Below the pieces are notes generated by a model, which ran no database searches, was not told the DNA's origin, and was given only the letters and a program-made list of their open reading frames with translations. Shown here in pieces: positions 17,697-26,468 of a stretch of 49,845 nucleotides of DNA; the first letter of the stretch is position 1, and each line of letters starts with the position of its first letter. This DNA comes from an uncultured Chloroflexota bacterium (lineage in GTDB: Bacteria; Chloroflexota; UBA11872; UBA12225), in contig CADCTC010000131.1 of the NCBI GenBank assembly GCA_902805635.1, forward strand, positions 1-49,845, read 5' to 3'. Position numbers and translations under genes: made by a program.

Positions 17697-20414
17697 CTAC
17701 ATCGAGGGCGCAGCAGCGGTTTCTGCCTCGGTCGCCAGCACCCAGCCACGCGTCGCGTCCACGCGCACCGTCACGCGCTGACCCTCGCGCAGCGCCTGCG
17801 TGGCGCCCTTGGCGTTCACGATGCCGGGGATGCCGAACTCGCGGCACACCGCCATGATGTGCATGAACGGTCCACCCACCTCCAGCACCACCGCGGCGAC
17901 GGCCGGCGCCAGCGGCGCCCACAGCGCGCCCGCCTGTCGCGCCACCAACACATCGCCGGGTTGCACGTCGGGCACATCGGCGTCGTCCGCGTCATGCCGC
18001 ACCACACGCACCCGTCCGCTGCGCGTGCCGGGGGCTCCTGCCTGGCCACTGACGAGAGCTGTTGTTGGCTCCGCCGCCTCGCCCTTGTCCTTCGTTGTGT
18101 CCGTGCCGGAAGGCTCCGCTGCGGGGCGCTCCTTCTTTGGTGGTGGCGGCGCGCCGAGCGATTCGGGCGCCGTCAGCGATTGCTGCCAGACGTGCAGCGC
18201 CTTGTGCGCCGCCACCAGCGCCGGCCAGTGCTGCTGCGGCTCAGGGGCATCCAGACTGCGCACCGCCGCCAGCACCTGGTGCTCTCGCAGCCACCACACA
18301 TCCTCCGCCTGCTCCATGCAGCCCGCCTCCGCCAACCGACGCCCGCACGCGCTGATCGCGCGGTGCAGCAGCGACGTGGTGGCCGAATCGATGAAGTAGT
18401 TGTGGTCCTCCTGCGCCCGCACCGCGCGTCGCCCCGCCTTCAGCCAGAAGTCGAACCGCTCGCGTTTCGTCGCGTCGGCGATGCCCTCGCGGATGCGGTC
18501 AATCGTCTCGTCGCGCTCGGCCACCACCGCCGCGTGGCCAGCCTCCAGCGCGTCCAGGTCCAGCGGCAGGTAGCGTCGCACTAGGTCGATCACCAGGTGC
18601 GGCTCGTCCCGCCAGCCCGGCAGGCACTGGTTCTGCTCCACCCCCCATGACGATCCGCTGCGCAGCCCCTGGCGCTCTGGCTCCAGCAGCGCCGCCAGCT
18701 CGCGCCGGAACGCCGCGCCTCCCTCGCCCGGCAGCGTATCCAGGTGCGCAGCGATCTCATCGGGCTCTCCCGCCGCGAGCCGCTCCCGAAGGTCGGGATG
18801 CGCCTGCGCGATGCGCGCTAGCGCCACCAGGCCGTCCACCGCCTCGGTCATCTTGTTCGGCTCGTGCAGCAGCAGCAGGCGCCCGCGGTCGCGATCGCCG
18901 TCGCCGGTCACCTCCTTGTAGCTGGCCACGAACCGCGCGGCTGGTGTCGCGCGTGGCCGCGCCCAGTGCAGCGTCCAGCCGCGCTCGAACCAGCGTAACG
19001 CCTCTTCCAGATGCTGGGCCAGGTCGCCCGGCGGCAGCGCATCGGGCTGCACCGCCGCCAGCTTCTGGTTGCCCTGGCGCATCTCCGGGAACGTGACCGC
19101 GTCCAGGTAGTTCTCCCCCTGCTCGCACAACACTTCACCCAGACGGGCGAAAGTGTCTCGCCGGTGCTGCCGGCCGCGCTCGCGCGGGTCCGCCGGCACC
19201 CGGCCCGCGGCCGCCGGAGCCTCGCCGGTGTAGTGCCAGTATTGCCGCCCGTTGACCTCGATCACGCGTGGCGGCTCGCCGTCCCCGCCGGTTATCTCTT
19301 GGGCGTACGCCAGCGTGCGCGCCCACCGTGCCCGCACGTCCAGTTCTAGCGGCGGCATCACCTCCGGTGCCCGGCCGTCCACCGCCCGCTGAGTCCAGTG
19401 CAGTCCGGCGGCGGCTGCGTCCGGCCACTCGAGCGGGAACGCGCTGGTCGATCCCACCGGCTGGGCTCCCGTCTGGCCTTCTGGCTGGGGCGCTGCGCCT
19501 TCGCCGCCCGGCGTGCCCTTGGCGCCGGCCGGCAGTGCTGTAATGGGCCGCGCCTGGAGTAGCCAGATGGTCTCCCCTACGCGCGCCCACTCCACGTCCG
19601 CCGACACACCCAGCAGCCGCTCCGCGTCCAGCGCCAGCCGCGCCACTGCCTGCGCTTGGTCTCCGGTCAGGCACGGCGCGTCGCGTAGCGCCGTCGGCAC
19701 CGCCTCCTGCGGCGCGCCGGGCGCCGGACGGCGCCGGCTCACCTTGTGTCCCACACGTGCCTGCTCGGCCGCCAGCGTGTCACGCTGCACCCGCCACGAG
19801 TCCGGCTCCACCTCGCCGTCTGCTACCGACCGCCCCAGGCCCCACGCCGCGCTCACCACCAGGTGTGACCGCTCCCCTGTCATCGGGTCTGCGCTGTAGG
19901 CTACGCCGGCCGCCTCCGCTGCTACTAGCTCCTGCACCAGCACCGCCATCCTGGGAGCCGCCGCCGGCGCTCCTGTCCCAGTGTGCGCGCGGTACGCCGC
20001 CGCGCGGCTGGACGCCAGCGAGCCCCAGCAGTGTGCGACGGCGGAGACTACGTCCTCCGCGCCGCGCACGCCCAGCACCGTCTCGTACTGTCCCGCGAAG
20101 CTCGCCTCGGCCTGGTCTTCATCTGTGCCGGACGAGCGCACCGCCACCAAGGGGTCCGTCTCACCTGCACGTCGGCCGAGCGCGGCGTATGCCTCCCGCA
20201 CCGCGGAGGCAAGCGCTTCCGGCAGCGTCACCGGCGCTTCACCGTCCGCGGGCGCCCGGCCGTCCGGAAATGCGCCGGCACTCACCACGAATCCAGGTGG
20301 CACTGGCAGCCCGGCTGCCACCAGTCGCGCCAGCGTGCCCGCCTTGCCGCCCAGGCCGTGACTATCGTTGTCGGGTGCTTGGGCTGCCTCGTCCAGCCAG
20401 ATGATCGCTTCCAC
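17697..20414 (-). CDS. Second PEP-utilising/rifampin-phosphotransferase-like dikinase
   Basis: About 905 residues, with the same order as the gene at 483-3221: ATP-grasp (GGKAGTLARLVAAGLPVPPGF, RSSGTDEDQAEASFAGQYET, YSADPMTGERSHLV, WLLQARPITALP), a long helical middle domain with an EDHNYFIDS motif, and a C-terminal phosphohistidine domain (FMHIMAVCREFGIPGIVN, His about 852). The residue before His is Met, not the usual Ser/Thr. No PEP-binding barrel is present. A low-complexity Gly/Ala/Pro linker (about 320-345) and another rich in Lys/Glu before the last domain are inserted. GTG 20414 is chosen because AAGGGGAG lies just upstream; the frame extends to 20507 without a better site. The acceptor is unknown. 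Confidence 0.82.
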   Translation of the reverse strand: MEAIIWLDEAAQAPDNDSHGLGGKAGTLARLVAAGLPVPPGFVVSAGAFPDGRAPADGEAPVTLPEALASAVREAYAALGRRAGETDPLVAVRSSGTDEDQAEASFAGQYETVLGVRGAEDVVSAVAHCWGSLASSRAAAYRAHTGTGAPAAAPRMAVLVQELVAAEAAGVAYSADPMTGERSHLVVSAAWGLGRSVADGEVEPDSWRVQRDTLAAEQARVGHKVSRRRPAPGAPQEAVPTALRDAPCLTGDQAQAVARLALDAERLLGVSADVEWARVGETIWLLQARPITALPAGAKGTPGGEGAAPQPEGQTGAQPVGSTSAFPLEWPDAAAAGLHWTQRAVDGRAPEVMPPLELDVRARWARTLAYAQEITGGDGEPPRVIEVNGRQYWHYTGEAPAAAGRVPADPRERGRQHRRDTFARLGEVLCEQGENYLDAVTFPEMRQGNQKLAAVQPDALPPGDLAQHLEEALRWFERGWTLHWARPRATPAARFVASYKEVTGDGDRDRGRLLLLHEPNKMTEAVDGLVALARIAQAHPDLRERLAAGEPDEIAAHLDTLPGEGGAAFRRELAALLEPERQGLRSGSSWGVEQNQCLPGWRDEPHLVIDLVRRYLPLDLDALEAGHAAVVAERDETIDRIREGIADATKRERFDFWLKAGRRAVRAQEDHNYFIDSATTSLLHRAISACGRRLAEAGCMEQAEDVWWLREHQVLAAVRSLDAPEPQQHWPALVAAHKALHVWQQSLTAPESLGAPPPPKKERPAAEPSGTDTTKDKGEAAEPTTALVSGQAGAPGTRSGRVRVVRHDADDADVPDVQPGDVLVARQAGALWAPLAPAVAAVVLEVGGPFMHIMAVCREFGIPGIVNAKGATQALREGQRVTVRVDATRGWVLATEAETAAAPSM

Positions 20415-20472
20415 TGCTCCCCTTCCTGATGCGCGCTCGAACGGTACAGTACGCGCGAGAGGAACGCCAGCG
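20415..20472. promoter_or_regulatory. Divergent promoter region, dikinase 2 / NHL protein
   Basis: Only 58 nt separate two divergent starts. AAGGGGAG (complement at 20416-20423) serves the minus-strand gene and GAGAGGA at 20457-20463 the plus-strand gene. TACAGT at about 20445-20450 could be a -10 element for the plus strand. No clear -35 element is seen. Confidence 0.4.
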
Positions 20473-21426
20473 ATGACCGCGACCGCCGACAAGACTGCCA
20501 CATTCACCGGGAAGGGCCTGGGAGAGCGCTACGTGCACGACGCCGAATGGGGCAAGCTGCCCGCCGGGGTGACCGACTGGGGCGTCGTCCCGGCCGTCGT
20601 CGTGGACAGCCAGGATCGCGTCTATGTCCACCGGCGCGCCCATCCCTCGGTTGTCGTCTACGACCGCAACGGCGAGATCGTGAAGACCTGGGACACAGAG
20701 GGCGCGCGGTTCGAGGCCGGCGCGCACGGTCTTCATCTAGAGAAGGAAGCGGACGGCGAGTACCTCTACTTCACAGACACCAAGATCCATTCGGTGGTCA
20801 AGACCGACCTGAACGGGCGTGAGGTCTGGACGCTGGGCACCGGCCAAATGGGCGCTGAAGGCCAGCCCTTCAACCGCCCCACCGACGTGACCCGCACCCC
20901 CGAAGGCGACTTCTACGTCTCGGACGGCTACGGCAACCGGCGTGTCCATCACTTCGACAAAGACCGCAAGCTGATCCGTTCCTGGGGCGAGGAGGGCACC
21001 GGCCCCGGCCAGTTCGTGCTGGTGCACGACGTCTGGTTCGATACGCGCGGTGGCAAGCGTCGCCTGTGGGTGGCGGACCGCACCAACAACCGCATCGAGA
21101 TCTTCACCCCGGAAGGCGAGTTCATAGAGGAGAAGCTCGGCTTCCGCCGGCCCAACGGCATGTGGATCGATGCTGACGGCTACATGTACGTGGCCGAGCT
21201 CGACGCACGGGTCACCATCCTGGACCCCAACGACCAGGTGGTAGGCCACTTTGGCGGCCACGGCGCCGATGACCTGGTCGGCCCGGAAGTCGAGCGCCCG
21301 TACCCACCGCGCGAGCTCGGCAAGTTGCTCAAGCCGCACTGCATCTGGGGCGACTCGCGCGGCAACCTGTACGTCTCCGAGGTCGAAGACGGCGCTCGCA
21401 TCCAGAAGTTCACCCGGACCGGCTAG
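20473..21426 (+). CDS. NHL/SMP-30-type six-bladed propeller protein
   Basis: About 317 residues with repeated NHL-type blades: AVVVDSQDRVYVHRRAHPSVVVYDRNGEIVKTW, FNRPTDVTRTPEGDFYVSDGYGNRRVHHFD, LWVADRTNNRIEIFTPEGEF and RRPNGMWIDADGYMYVAELDARVTIL. This is the pattern of peptidyl-alpha-hydroxyglycine lyase-like and SMP-30/gluconolactonase-like propellers. No signal peptide is seen. ATG 20473 has GAGAGGA 9 nt upstream; the frame extends further upstream, across the ribosome site, and that part is discarded. Its divergence from the dikinase suggests shared control. The substrate is unknown. Confidence 0.87.
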   Translation: MTATADKTATFTGKGLGERYVHDAEWGKLPAGVTDWGVVPAVVVDSQDRVYVHRRAHPSVVVYDRNGEIVKTWDTEGARFEAGAHGLHLEKEADGEYLYFTDTKIHSVVKTDLNGREVWTLGTGQMGAEGQPFNRPTDVTRTPEGDFYVSDGYGNRRVHHFDKDRKLIRSWGEEGTGPGQFVLVHDVWFDTRGGKRRLWVADRTNNRIEIFTPEGEFIEEKLGFRRPNGMWIDADGYMYVAELDARVTILDPNDQVVGHFGGHGADDLVGPEVERPYPPRELGKLLKPHCIWGDSRGNLYVSEVEDGARIQKFTRTG

Positions 21427-21545
21427 CCGCGGACCCGGTACTGCCGGCCGCCTAGCCGGTGTCGGGCCGCCACGCGGGCGCGCCGGTCCGGTGTTCCGCA
21501 CGCAGTCGTGGGGGCCTTTCCACCCGGTGCTAGGATGATCCGGAG

Positions 21546-22064
21546 ATGATCGACGTTTCCTGCCCTTCCTGCGGCGAGACCTACCACGTATCCGGCGAGC
21601 ATGTTGGCCGCAGCCTCAAGTGCCGGCGCTGCGAGCGCGTCTTCGAGGTAACTGTGCCCGGCGGCGCGCCTGCGGCGGCGTCCTCTCAGGCGTCGACAGT
21701 GGCGTCTGGCGTCGCGACGGCCGCGCCTCCCGCAGCGGCGACAAGCCACCCCGTCGAGGTGTCGGACCGTGACTTCGAGCAGTCTGTCCTGCGCTCGTCG
21801 CAGCCGGTGGTGGTGGACTTCTGGGCCAGCTGGTGCGGGCCGTGCCGCGCCATTGCCCCCGCCATCGAGCAGCTCGCCACTGAGTACGCCGGCCGTATCA
21901 CCTTTGCCAAGCTGAATGCCGACGACAACCCCCGCACCATGATGACCTATGGCGTACAGGGCCTCCCCACGCTCGTCTTCTTCAAGGACGGCCGCGAGGC
22001 CGGCCGCCTCGTGGGCGCGCACCCCAAGACCAACATCAAGCGCGCCGTCGAACAGCTGGTCTGA
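21546..22064 (+). CDS. Thioredoxin with N-terminal MJ0042-type zinc ribbon
   Basis: A 172-residue protein. Residues 1-35 are a zinc finger with Cys 6, 9, 26 and 29 (SCPSC, KCRRC) of the MJ0042 type. A 30-residue Ala-rich linker follows, then a complete thioredoxin domain with DFWASWCGPC (Cys about 97 and 100) and the cis-Pro segment GLPTLVFFKDG. It is likely a cytosolic disulfide reductase; the ribbon may add metal or protein binding. ATG 21546 follows an AGGA about 9 nt upstream. Confidence 0.92.
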   Translation: MIDVSCPSCGETYHVSGEHVGRSLKCRRCERVFEVTVPGGAPAAASSQASTVASGVATAAPPAAATSHPVEVSDRDFEQSVLRSSQPVVVDFWASWCGPCRAIAPAIEQLATEYAGRITFAKLNADDNPRTMMTYGVQGLPTLVFFKDGREAGRLVGAHPKTNIKRAVEQLV

Positions 22065-22149
22065 TCTGGGCGCCTCTCGTGCGGCCGTACGCCACTGCGT
22101 GTAGTGCGGCCGTCGACACACGGCCTTCAACCCACAGCAGGACGCCGTG

Positions 22150-23160
22150 ATGCCAGACGCCGTCGGTCCCGCGCCCAGCCCGCTGCTCCAATCAATGGAG
22201 CGGAACCTTCACGACCACTTCGCGCACCTCCAGCGGCAGCTCGACGGCATGCTCGTCGACGATCGGCCCGACCTCTTGTTGGTGGACTCGGGATTGCCCA
22301 CCGACACGTTCAACCAGGTTGCCCGTGCCCGGCTCTCGCCGTCGGACGCCAACCGGCGCATCCACGAAGCCATCAGCCACTTTGGCGCTGCCGGGCGCCC
22401 GTTCTCCTGGTGGGTGGGCCCCTGCTCTCGCCCGCATGACCTCCCGCAGCGTCTCCTAGACGCCGGGTTGCGCCCCTCTGAGTCCGAATTGGCCATGGCG
22501 CTGTCGCTGTCCGATCTCCCGCCCCCGACGCCGCTGCCAGACGGGATGACGGTGCGCCGCGCTGTGACGCCAGAGGAGGTGATGGACTTCGCCTCTGTGG
22601 TCGCCTCGTTTCGGAGTCCGCTCGATTCCGCCGTGCTCACCTTCTATCGGAGAGCCGCCGCGCTGCTGCTACGCGCAGATTGCCCCATGCAGCTCTTCGT
22701 CGGTTACCTCAGGGAGCAAGCGGGCTCTCGGGCTGAGCTAATTGATGGTTTCACAACCTCCGTTCGTCCTGAGCTTGTCGAAGGACCCGGGCAGGTTCTG
22801 AAACAACCTCTAAGTACGCCTGCTGCGCCTGCTGCGCCTGCTGCGCCTGCTGCGCCTGCTGCGCCTGCTGCGCCTGCTGCGCCTGCTGCGCCTGCTGCCC
22901 CCGTCGCCGTAAGTCCCCCCGGCAAACCTGTGGCCGTCGCCGAGGTCTTTCTCACGGGCGAGACCGCCGGCGTGTACTCAGTCGTGACTCTTCCTGCGTA
23001 CCGCGGGCGCGGCATCGGCTCCGCGCTCACTCACCACGCGCTCGCACACGCACAACGCGCCGGTAGTGCTTCCGTGACCTTACAGGCATCAGAAGCTGGC
23101 CGGCGCGTCTACACGCGCCTTGGCTTTCGCCCCATCGGCCGTTTCGTCGAATACCAGTGA
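22150..23160 (+). CDS. GNAT-family N-acetyltransferase with repeat insertion
   Basis: About 336 residues. The C-terminal part carries a GNAT acetyl-CoA-binding core: AVAEVFLTGETAGVYSVVTLPAYRGRGIGSALTHHALAHA, then SVTLQASEAGRRVYTRLGFRPIGRFVEYQ. An N-terminal domain of about 200 residues probably repeats the fold in degenerate form. Between them the gene carries a REP half-element (peptide RPELVEG) and nine 9-bp units giving a (PAA)n stretch, both in frame. The acceptor is unknown. AGGA lies 7 nt before ATG 22150; GTG 22147 is possible. The stop overlaps the HAD gene start by 4 nt (GTGA). Confidence 0.85.
   Translation: MPDAVGPAPSPLLQSMERNLHDHFAHLQRQLDGMLVDDRPDLLLVDSGLPTDTFNQVARARLSPSDANRRIHEAISHFGAAGRPFSWWVGPCSRPHDLPQRLLDAGLRPSESELAMALSLSDLPPPTPLPDGMTVRRAVTPEEVMDFASVVASFRSPLDSAVLTFYRRAAALLLRADCPMQLFVGYLREQAGSRAELIDGFTTSVRPELVEGPGQVLKQPLSTPAAPAAPAAPAAPAAPAAPAAPAAPAAPVAVSPPGKPVAVAEVFLTGETAGVYSVVTLPAYRGRGIGSALTHHALAHAQRAGSASVTLQASEAGRRVYTRLGFRPIGRFVEYQ
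22762..22785 (+). repeat. REP-like half-element in GNAT gene
   Basis: GTTCGTCCTGAGC followed by TTGTCGAAGGA matches one arm of the palindrome at 10181-10230 closely (core TGAGCTTGTCGAA). The second arm is absent. It is translated in frame as RPELVEG and sits about 35 bp before the minisatellite. Confidence 0.8.
22818..22898 (+). repeat. 9-bp minisatellite, nine perfect copies
   Basis: GCCTGCTGC is repeated nine times without a mismatch over 81 bp, coding for a Pro-Ala-Ala run in the GNAT protein. Because the unit is a multiple of three, copy-number change keeps the frame and varies linker length. Perfect identity suggests recent expansion by slippage. Confidence 0.95.
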
Positions 23161-23900
23161 TAGGATCTGCTCCGGCGGTGCGTGCCCTGCTCTTTGACGT
23201 GTTCGGCACGGTGGTGGACTGGCGCGGCACCGTCATCCGTGAAGGTGAGGCGCTTGCCATGCGCCGCGGCTGGCCGGTAGACCGCGTGGATTGGGCTGCC
23301 TTCGCGGATCGCTGGCGCAAGGAGGGCTACACGGCTGCCCTGGCGCGCATCACGCGTGGCGAAGAGCCGTGGGCGCGCGTGGACGACCTGCACCGGCGCA
23401 TGCTGGACACGCTGCTCCACGAGCACGGCATCCGTGATCTGGACGAGCCGGCGGTGGCACAGCTCAACCGTGTCTGGCACCGGCTCACGCCCTGGCCAGA
23501 CGCCCTGGCCGGACTGGAACGGCTGCAGCGGCGCTACACCGTCGCGCCCCTCTCCAACGGCGACTTCGCACTGCTCACGAACATGGCCAAACACGCGGCA
23601 CTGCCGTGGGACTGCATCCTCTCCGCCGAGCTCTTTGGCGCCTACAAGCAGCGCCCGGAGGTCTACCTCGGCGCGGTGCAGCTCCTCGGTATTGCGCCAG
23701 CGGAGGCGCTGATGGTGGCTGCCCACCCGTCAGACCTGGACGCCGCCCGCGCCGCCGGCCTGCGCACCGCCTACGTGCCCCGCCCCCTGGAGTTCGGCGC
23801 CCCCACCACGGAGCCACAGGGCGTTACGTCGCCGTTGCCGTCGCGGTTCGATGTCATCGCGGATGATTTCCTCGCGCTGGCTGCGGCGTTGGGGTGCTAG
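23157..23900 (+). CDS. HAD-superfamily hydrolase, type II haloacid dehalogenase-like
   Basis: A 247-residue protein. Motif I is LLFDVFGTVVDW with the nucleophilic Asp, motif II is APLSNGDFALL, the Lys is in AYKQRPEVYLG, and motif IV is MVAAHPSDLDAARAAGLRTAYV. The cap region between motifs I and II fits the L-2-haloacid dehalogenase group. The motif IV AHPSDLD form resembles the AHNXDL-type pattern of that group. GTG 23157 overlaps the GNAT stop (GTGA), so the two are co-translated. True dehalogenase activity is not certain; many such proteins are phosphatases. Confidence 0.88.
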   Translation: MIGSAPAVRALLFDVFGTVVDWRGTVIREGEALAMRRGWPVDRVDWAAFADRWRKEGYTAALARITRGEEPWARVDDLHRRMLDTLLHEHGIRDLDEPAVAQLNRVWHRLTPWPDALAGLERLQRRYTVAPLSNGDFALLTNMAKHAALPWDCILSAELFGAYKQRPEVYLGAVQLLGIAPAEALMVAAHPSDLDAARAAGLRTAYVPRPLEFGAPTTEPQGVTSPLPSRFDVIADDFLALAAALGC

Positions 23901-23943
23901 CGACCGTTCGAGCAGCACCCGACTGAGCGCCGCTGTTTCGCTA

Positions 23944-24401
23944 GACCGTAATACTGCTGAGCGCGATTGGTTGGTGCATCTCGATGGAGCGGTAGGCCGC
24001 GAAGACGAGCTGGAGTGTGCGCGGGTGTGGGAGATGGGGTGCCTGGCGGTCGAAGCGAGCAGCCGCGGCCGCTCGCAAATCGTGCTGATCGGCCTGCTGC
24101 GTGAGATGTGTCTGCTCTCGCAGCAGCGTGGCATCCGCCACTGGGTGGCGTTCTCCACCCGCACCGTCTACCGGTTGGCGCGCCATTTCAACCCCAGCGC
24201 CAGGCTGCTGCCCGAAAACCGCTCAACCCCCCTGACGCCACCGCGCTGCGCTACGCCGCGGACTACCTGCGCGCTATCGGCTCGAAGCCCGTCGTCTACT
24301 TGATGGACGCGGACGGCTTCAGCCCCTGGGCTGTCTTCCGCCAGCACGTGCGGACGTGGCGCCCCTTGCGCGCCGGTCCAACACCACTCGGCGCCGGCTG
24401 A
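23944..24401 (+). pseudogene. Frameshifted remnant, possibly an acyltransferase
   Basis: Reading from 23944 gives DWLVHLDGAVGREDELECARVWEMGC and SQIVLIGLLREMCLLSQQRGIRHW, continuing to RLARHFNPSARLLPE near 24216. The sense then continues in another frame as PLNPPDATALRYAADYLRAI and VVYLMDADGFSPWAVF to the stop at 24399-24401. The change of frame lies between about 24205 and 24220. No start codon with a ribosome site is found before the first part. The pattern suggests a truncated, frameshifted gene, perhaps of GNAT/FeeM acyltransferase type; the family call is weak. Confidence 0.5.
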
Positions 24402-24455
24402 GAACGTGCTCGTCGTGACTGACCGTGCGCGGGTCACGCCGCCGTGCGCTGTGCG

Positions 24456-24833
24456 TCACCTTCTTATGGGTACCACCAGCTGTGCCCGAGGCCGTTGCAG
24501 CAGCACTAGCCCGCCAGTGGTAGTCTGTACCCCGGCGCGCTGGAGGCGCAGGCGCTGCTCGCGGCGCTCGCGCAGCGCGCCGGCCAGCCACGCCTGCTGC
24601 CCTATGCCCTCTCCAATGCCCGCCACCGGGCTTGGCACCAGGCCGTGCTGCTTGGCATGCAGGATGTGCACGTCCACGTCGCCACGTGACCAGTACCCGC
24701 CGCTGCCACCCTCGGCCGTGAACACGCGACACACTGCCTCTTCATCGGCGATGCGCGGCATGCCGGTGGGACCGGGCTCATAGTGAACGCCGTACTGCTC
24801 GATCTCCTCCGCGCTCGGCAGGGTAATCATCAT
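24456..24833 (-). CDS. Hypothetical protein (doubtful)
   Basis: A 125-residue open frame starting at ATG 24833 (MMITLPSAEEIEQYGVHYEPG). The first 55 residues look protein-like (AVCRVFTAEGGSGGYWSRGDVDVHIL); the rest is Arg/Gln-rich and overlaps the plus-strand remnant, so it may be an antisense shadow. Only a weak AGGT precedes the start. No known domain is recognised. Confidence 0.3.
   Translation of the reverse strand: MMITLPSAEEIEQYGVHYEPGPTGMPRIADEEAVCRVFTAEGGSGGYWSRGDVDVHILHAKQHGLVPSPVAGIGEGIGQQAWLAGALRERREQRLRLQRAGVQTTTGGLVLLQRPRAQLVVPIRR
24482..24689 (+). pseudogene. Second decayed coding remnant
   Basis: A plus-strand frame VPEAVAAALARQW stops at 24521; one frame over, SLYPGALEAQALLAALAQRAG and RLLPYALSNARHRAWHQAV run to a stop at 24687. 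The codon bias looks coding, and the sense is broken by a frameshift near 24518. It may belong to the same lost gene as the preceding remnant or to a separate one. The family is not recognised. Confidence 0.35.
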
Positions 24834-24949
24834 GCGTTGGATCGACCTATATTGTGCCGTGGCGACGCCCCGTCCGTGGCTCGGCAGTACCCTGGGCGCG
24901 CACTTCCTACCGTTGACGCGCGTGTAACTGGCCGCTGCACCCGGCGTGT

Positions 24950-25732
24950 CTACGCGCTCAGCCCACCATCCGCCATCAGTGTCGCCCCCGTGACGTAGCT
25001 CGACTCGTCACACGCCAGGAAGAGGATCCCATACGCGATCTCCCGCGGCTCCGCCTGCCGCTTGAGCGGGACGCGCGGCGCCCCCGCCGCGCGCATCTCC
25101 GTCTCGGCCGCTTCCAGCGAGATCCCCTTCGCGGCCGCCCGGCGGCGCACGTGGTAGTGCGTCAACGTGGGCCCGGGACAGATGGCGTTGACCCGGATGC
25201 CCTGGTCGGCATGGTCGTACGCCATTGAGCGGGTCAGCCCCAGCACCGCCGCCTTCGTCGCGTCGTACTGCGCCATGCCCGGCCGTCCCTGGATGGCGTT
25301 GGACGACGACACGTTCACGATGGTGCCGCCGCCCCGCTTCGCCAGCTCGGGCACGGCGAACTTGGAGGCGTACGCCACGGCGCGCAGGTTGACGTCGATG
25401 ATGAAGTCCCAGGACTCCGTGGTCGCCTCGGTGATCGGCCCCCAGACGCGCACCCCCGCCACGTTCGCCAGCGTGTCCAGGCCGCCGAAGCGCTCCACCG
25501 CCGCGCGCACCGCGCGCTGCGCCTCGTCCTCCCTGGCCAGGTCAGCGCCAATGGCGAGGACGCGCTCGCCGCTCGCAGCGATGCCCCGCGCCGCCGCTTC
25601 CGTCGCCGCGCCGTCCTTGTCCACCAGCGCCACGCTGGCGCCCTCTTCCCAAAACAGCCGCGCGGTCGCCTCCCCGATGCCGCCGCCCGCCCCGGTGACC
25701 AGCGCCACCTTCCCCGCCAGCCGGTTGCCCAT
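24950..25732 (-). CDS. Short-chain dehydrogenase/reductase (classical SDR)
   Basis: A 260-residue classical SDR. The cofactor motif TGAGGGIG is at 13-20, an acidic Asp after beta-2 (LVDKDG) suggests NAD(H) preference, and ANVAG replaces NNAG. The catalytic Ser is in VSSSNAIQ (about 143), Tyr156 and Lys160 in YDATK, and ICPGPTLT follows. AAGGAAGG precedes ATG 25732 by about 7 nt. The substrate is an unknown alcohol or ketone. It stands alone, with no co-directional neighbour close upstream. Confidence 0.92.
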   Translation of the reverse strand: MGNRLAGKVALVTGAGGGIGEATARLFWEEGASVALVDKDGAATEAAARGIAASGERVLAIGADLAREDEAQRAVRAAVERFGGLDTLANVAGVRVWGPITEATTESWDFIIDVNLRAVAYASKFAVPELAKRGGGTIVNVSSSNAIQGRPGMAQYDATKAAVLGLTRSMAYDHADQGIRVNAICPGPTLTHYHVRRRAAAKGISLEAAETEMRAAGAPRVPLKRQAEPREIAYGILFLACDESSYVTGATLMADGGLSA

Positions 25733-25855
25733 ACCGTGCCTTCCTTGCGCTCCCGTCTAGGCGCGTTTGGCAGGCGCCTGGAGCACCAGGATTGTGCCCC
25801 ACCGCCAGAGCGCGTCGCAGCACCGATTCCCAGGGCCGCGTCGTGTCGCCGTTGG

Positions 25856-26350
25856 TTATGCCGGGTGGTGAGCGTACCACTCGGTGGCCACACCGCTCTG
25901 TCCCAGGCGATCTGCCTCCGCTGCGCCTGTCGCTGCCGTTCGCCCGCAGTGCAACTCTCCACGTGTGAGACGGTGAACCTCGCTGACCAGCTCGTCCACG
26001 TCAAATGGCTTGGTCAGTACAGCGCTGATGCCGAGCTCCTCCGGCGGGTCCTGCAGCGCCTCGTGATGGCCCGTGCAGCCAAGTATGGGGCCGGCGCTCA
26101 GGGCACGCAGCCGCTCCAGGAAGGGCCACGGCGCACCCGGTGCAAAGCTCGGACAGAGGTAGTCGGCGATCACCAGGTCGAACGTTCCCTCGGCCATCGC
26201 CGGCGAAGGTGCGACCTGCGCCGTGTACCCCGCATCGACCAGGATATCGGCCATGAGGCGCGCCAGGCTCGTGTCGTCGTCCACGATAAGGACACACCGA
26301 TTGCCACTCACCTGGTGTCCAACCGCTGGGGGGCGTAACACGTCCATCAT
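25856..26350 (-). CDS. Stand-alone response-regulator receiver protein
   Basis: About 164 residues with one receiver domain and no output domain. The acidic pocket is VLIVDDDTS (Asp 24-26), the phospho-acceptor Asp63 is in LVIADY, Thr92 is in GCTGHH, and Lys113 is in LTKPFD; all key residues are present. A tail of about 40 residues follows. ATG 26350 or 26347 is chosen; a GTG at 26386 would add 12 residues. The next gene upstream on this strand is an FHA-winged-helix regulator ending 120 nt or less away, so they may be a signalling pair. The kinase partner is unknown; the hybrid kinase at 36123 is not adjacent. Confidence 0.85.
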   Translation of the reverse strand: MMDVLRPPAVGHQVSGNRCVLIVDDDTSLARLMADILVDAGYTAQVAPSPAMAEGTFDLVIADYLCPSFAPGAPWPFLERLRALSAGPILGCTGHHEALQDPPEELGISAVLTKPFDVDELVSEVHRLTRGELHCGRTAATGAAEADRLGQSGVATEWYAHHPA

Positions 26351-26468
26351 GCCCACAGCATGGACTATTTGGTGCTGACAAGTCACGACCTGCTGCCTGA
26401 CAGTTCACCAAACGGCTCGCTTCAGCGGGTCTCGTGTGCCTGTCCGCGGTCAGGGCATCGGTGCGTGG

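Noticed and set aside
15660..17720. Similarity of GAGCTACATYGA-type sequence at 15663 and 17693
   Set aside because: Short and imperfect, with one copy antisense to a gene; probably chance similarity.
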